DNA of 64,000 nt from CAINVV01 sp964528535 (GTDB taxonomy: Bacteria > Bacteroidota > Bacteroidia > Bacteroidales > Prolixibacteraceae): NCBI GenBank assembly GCA_964528535.1, contig CAZGSQ010000006.1, positions 7,016-71,015 of the forward strand, read 5' to 3'. Shown piece after piece: positions 62,741 through 64,000 of the stretch; position 1 is the first letter of the stretch; each line of letters begins with the position of its first letter. A program made the translations under genes and the position numbers. Below the pieces are notes generated by a model. It was not told the DNA's origin. It was given only the letters and a program-made list of their open reading frames with translations, and did not search any database.

Positions 62741-63946
62741 TTACCAGAAATAAATATAGAATGCCGCGCATGCAGCTACTACACCCAACGAAGCAATTAC
62801 ATCCCATTTGTTCCAGCTATTCCGGAGGAGTGTCTTGTAATTACCGTCGAAAGTGATAAACTCAATCTGTTGAGCAGTAGGTTTTGGAGTAAAGAAAGAT
62901 ACAACAACCATCATCAACATGATAAAGACAAGCAGCCACACTTCAAAGATCAGCCAGTTGGTTTTCCAAAACCATGTGGTTGATTCCCAAAATCCTCCTG
63001 TCATTACATTTTTACCTGTACTCGTTAAAATGTTGCTAAGCAAGCGAGTCATACCTATCAGAAAGCCCACGATCATACCTGTTTCACCTGCCTTGGGTGT
63101 AATCCGTTTAGAAAATATCCCAAGTACAAATACTGCCACCATCGAAGGAGCGAGCAACGATTGGATGCCTTGAATATAGTCGTAAAGGCTACCAAGGCTC
63201 ATCATGATAGGTATCCATACAATGCCAAGTATCACGACAACAATGGTTGCAATCCGACCCACCAAGACATATTTTTCCTCGCTCTTTCCTTTGAACATCG
63301 GCTTGTAGAAGTCTTCAGTATACAGCGTTGCACATGAATTAAAGAAAGCTGCCAGGGAAGCAACCAATGCTGATATAAAGCCGATGGTAACAATACCTTT
63401 CACACCGGCAGGCAGTACAAACTTAACCATCGAGCCAAAGGCAGTATCTGGATTCTCTAAGGTAAATCCGCTTCCGGGACGCGCCGCCAGTGCAGCTGCA
63501 ACCATTCCGGGTATCAGGAACATAAATACAGGCAGCAATTTGAAATAACCTGCAGCAATGGTACCTCTGCGCGCACGCATCATCACAACATCCCCTGACT
63601 CGCCCTTTCGCTGTCCGAGCACACGTTGAACGATGTGTTGGTCGGTAGCCCAATACCACAGACCAATGATTGAAGCGCCGAGAAACACCCAAACACCTGG
63701 ATATTCATCATACAACGGGTTGCCCGTTTCAAAGTGGAACAAGTGGTTTGTACCGTATGCTACGCCATCTGCCCCTACATTTAGAGATTTGGTGTAGTCT
63801 ATCATTGCAGTCCAACCAACCTGTATACTTCCACCGCCAAGTGCTGACAACCCTAAGAATAGCACAAGGAATGAACCTATGATAAGTATTGGTGTTTGAA
63901 TTGCGGACAAGGTCATCACACCTTTCATGCCACCCAACACTGTAAA
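62741..63946 (-). CDS. Sodium:solute symporter (SSS family), 5' part missing at contig end
   Basis: A partial inner-membrane symporter; about 401 residues of the C-terminal two-thirds remain. TVLGGMKGVMTLSAIQTPI is the region between helices where family members carry GGxxAVxWTDxxQ. YWATDQHIVQRVLGQRK, FISALVASLAAFFNSCATLYTEDFYK and the late GIFSKRITPKAGE are typical of SGLT-like sugar symporters. Its place before araD and araB suggests L-arabinose or a related sugar. Upstream of 63946 the sequence is adapter, so the true N-terminus is not in this window and any start called past there is false. Confidence 0.9.
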   Translation of the reverse strand, partial: FTVLGGMKGVMTLSAIQTPILIIGSFLVLFLGLSALGGGSIQVGWTAMIDYTKSLNVGADGVAYGTNHLFHFETGNPLYDEYPGVWVFLGASIIGLWYWATDQHIVQRVLGQRKGESGDVVMMRARRGTIAAGYFKLLPVFMFLIPGMVAAALAARPGSGFTLENPDTAFGSMVKFVLPAGVKGIVTIGFISALVASLAAFFNSCATLYTEDFYKPMFKGKSEEKYVLVGRIATIVVVILGIVWIPIMMSLGSLYDYIQGIQSLLAPSMVAVFVLGIFSKRITPKAGETGMIVGFLIGMTRLLSNILTSTGKNVMTGGFWESTTWFWKTNWLIFEVWLLVFIMLMMVVVSFFTPKPTAQQIEFITFDGNYKTLLRNSWNKWDVIASLGVVAACAAFYIYFW

Positions 63947-64000
63947 GATCGGAAGAGCACACGTCTGAACCCAGTCACCTGAAGCTACCTCGTATGCCGT
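63946..64000 (+). other. Illumina adapter sequence at the contig end (artifact)
   Basis: From 63946 the bases read AGATCGGAAGAGC, then ACACGTCTGAAC, CCAGTCAC, then CTGAAGCT, then CTCGTATGCCGT after two bases. This is the TruSeq read-1 adapter with an eight-base index (CTGAAGCT) and the start of the flow-cell primer, with one missing T and one substitution. The reverse translation contains CSSDL, the well-known protein mark of this contaminant. It is not genomic sequence. Confidence 0.97.

Noticed and set aside
63729..63962. 77-codon reverse frame at the right end
   Set aside because: Its first residues come from translated sequencing adapter (CSSDL mark), and the rest is the symporter gene in another frame.

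Overview
The window reads as chromosome from an anaerobic, glycan-degrading member of the Bacteroidota, probably Bacteroidales or Marinilabiliales, although the order is inference. The signs are paired SusC/SusD genes, promoters of the Bacteroidota type (TTTG, then TAnnTTTG), families largely confined to the phylum (DUF5686, DUF4831, DUF1599, DUF2007) and a HydF maturase for [FeFe]-hydrogenase. The DNA is moderately AT-rich and densely coded. No rRNA, tRNA, CRISPR array, transposase or prophage was recognised. The last ~55 bases are not biological: they match an Illumina adapter with an index, so the right edge is a contig end.

Layout. 1-16 kb is housekeeping: prmA (partial), a DUF5686 outer-membrane protein, tpiA, a DoxX/MauE-like membrane protein, DUF1599, the coupled pair folP-cdaA, asnB, the lipid set pssA-psd-cdsA with DUF2007, ftsH and rsfS, then birA, a SRPBCC protein and pyrE. 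17-22 kb holds a secreted barrel/FGE-like fusion and a GH127-type beta-L-arabinofuranosidase. 22.2-25.5 kb carries a small unusual module (HTH regulator, a 31-residue double-glycine leader peptide, an 88-residue membrane protein) next to a TlpA-like protein and coaD. 25.6-35 kb has hydF, a POT peptide transporter, nnr, a DUF4831 protein, an MFS carrier and the dipeptidase pepD.

35-52.7 kb is a complete polysaccharide utilization locus: a propeller/Y_Y_Y/LuxR-type regulator, SusC, SusD, two surface lipoproteins, an intergenic hairpin, then GH16, GH30, GH3, GH16 and GH30. This set fits a beta-1,3-glucan with beta-1,6 branches (laminarin-like): GH16 cuts the main chain, GH30 the beta-1,6 links, and GH3 releases glucose. 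52.8-56.7 kb is a membrane protein, pncB, purA and a Fur-family regulator. 57-64 kb is an L-arabinose locus: araB, a GH2 enzyme, araD, a four-helix-bundle protein and a truncated sodium:solute symporter.

Two things stand out. First, short tandem repeats with 7-9 base units recur between genes, in several sequence families, and six genes end inside such a repeat so that the repeat supplies or overlaps the stop codon. One family brackets the four-helix-bundle gene as direct repeats, like a cassette. Second, the double-glycine peptide module looks like an unannotated secreted-peptide system with its own regulator and a small membrane partner.
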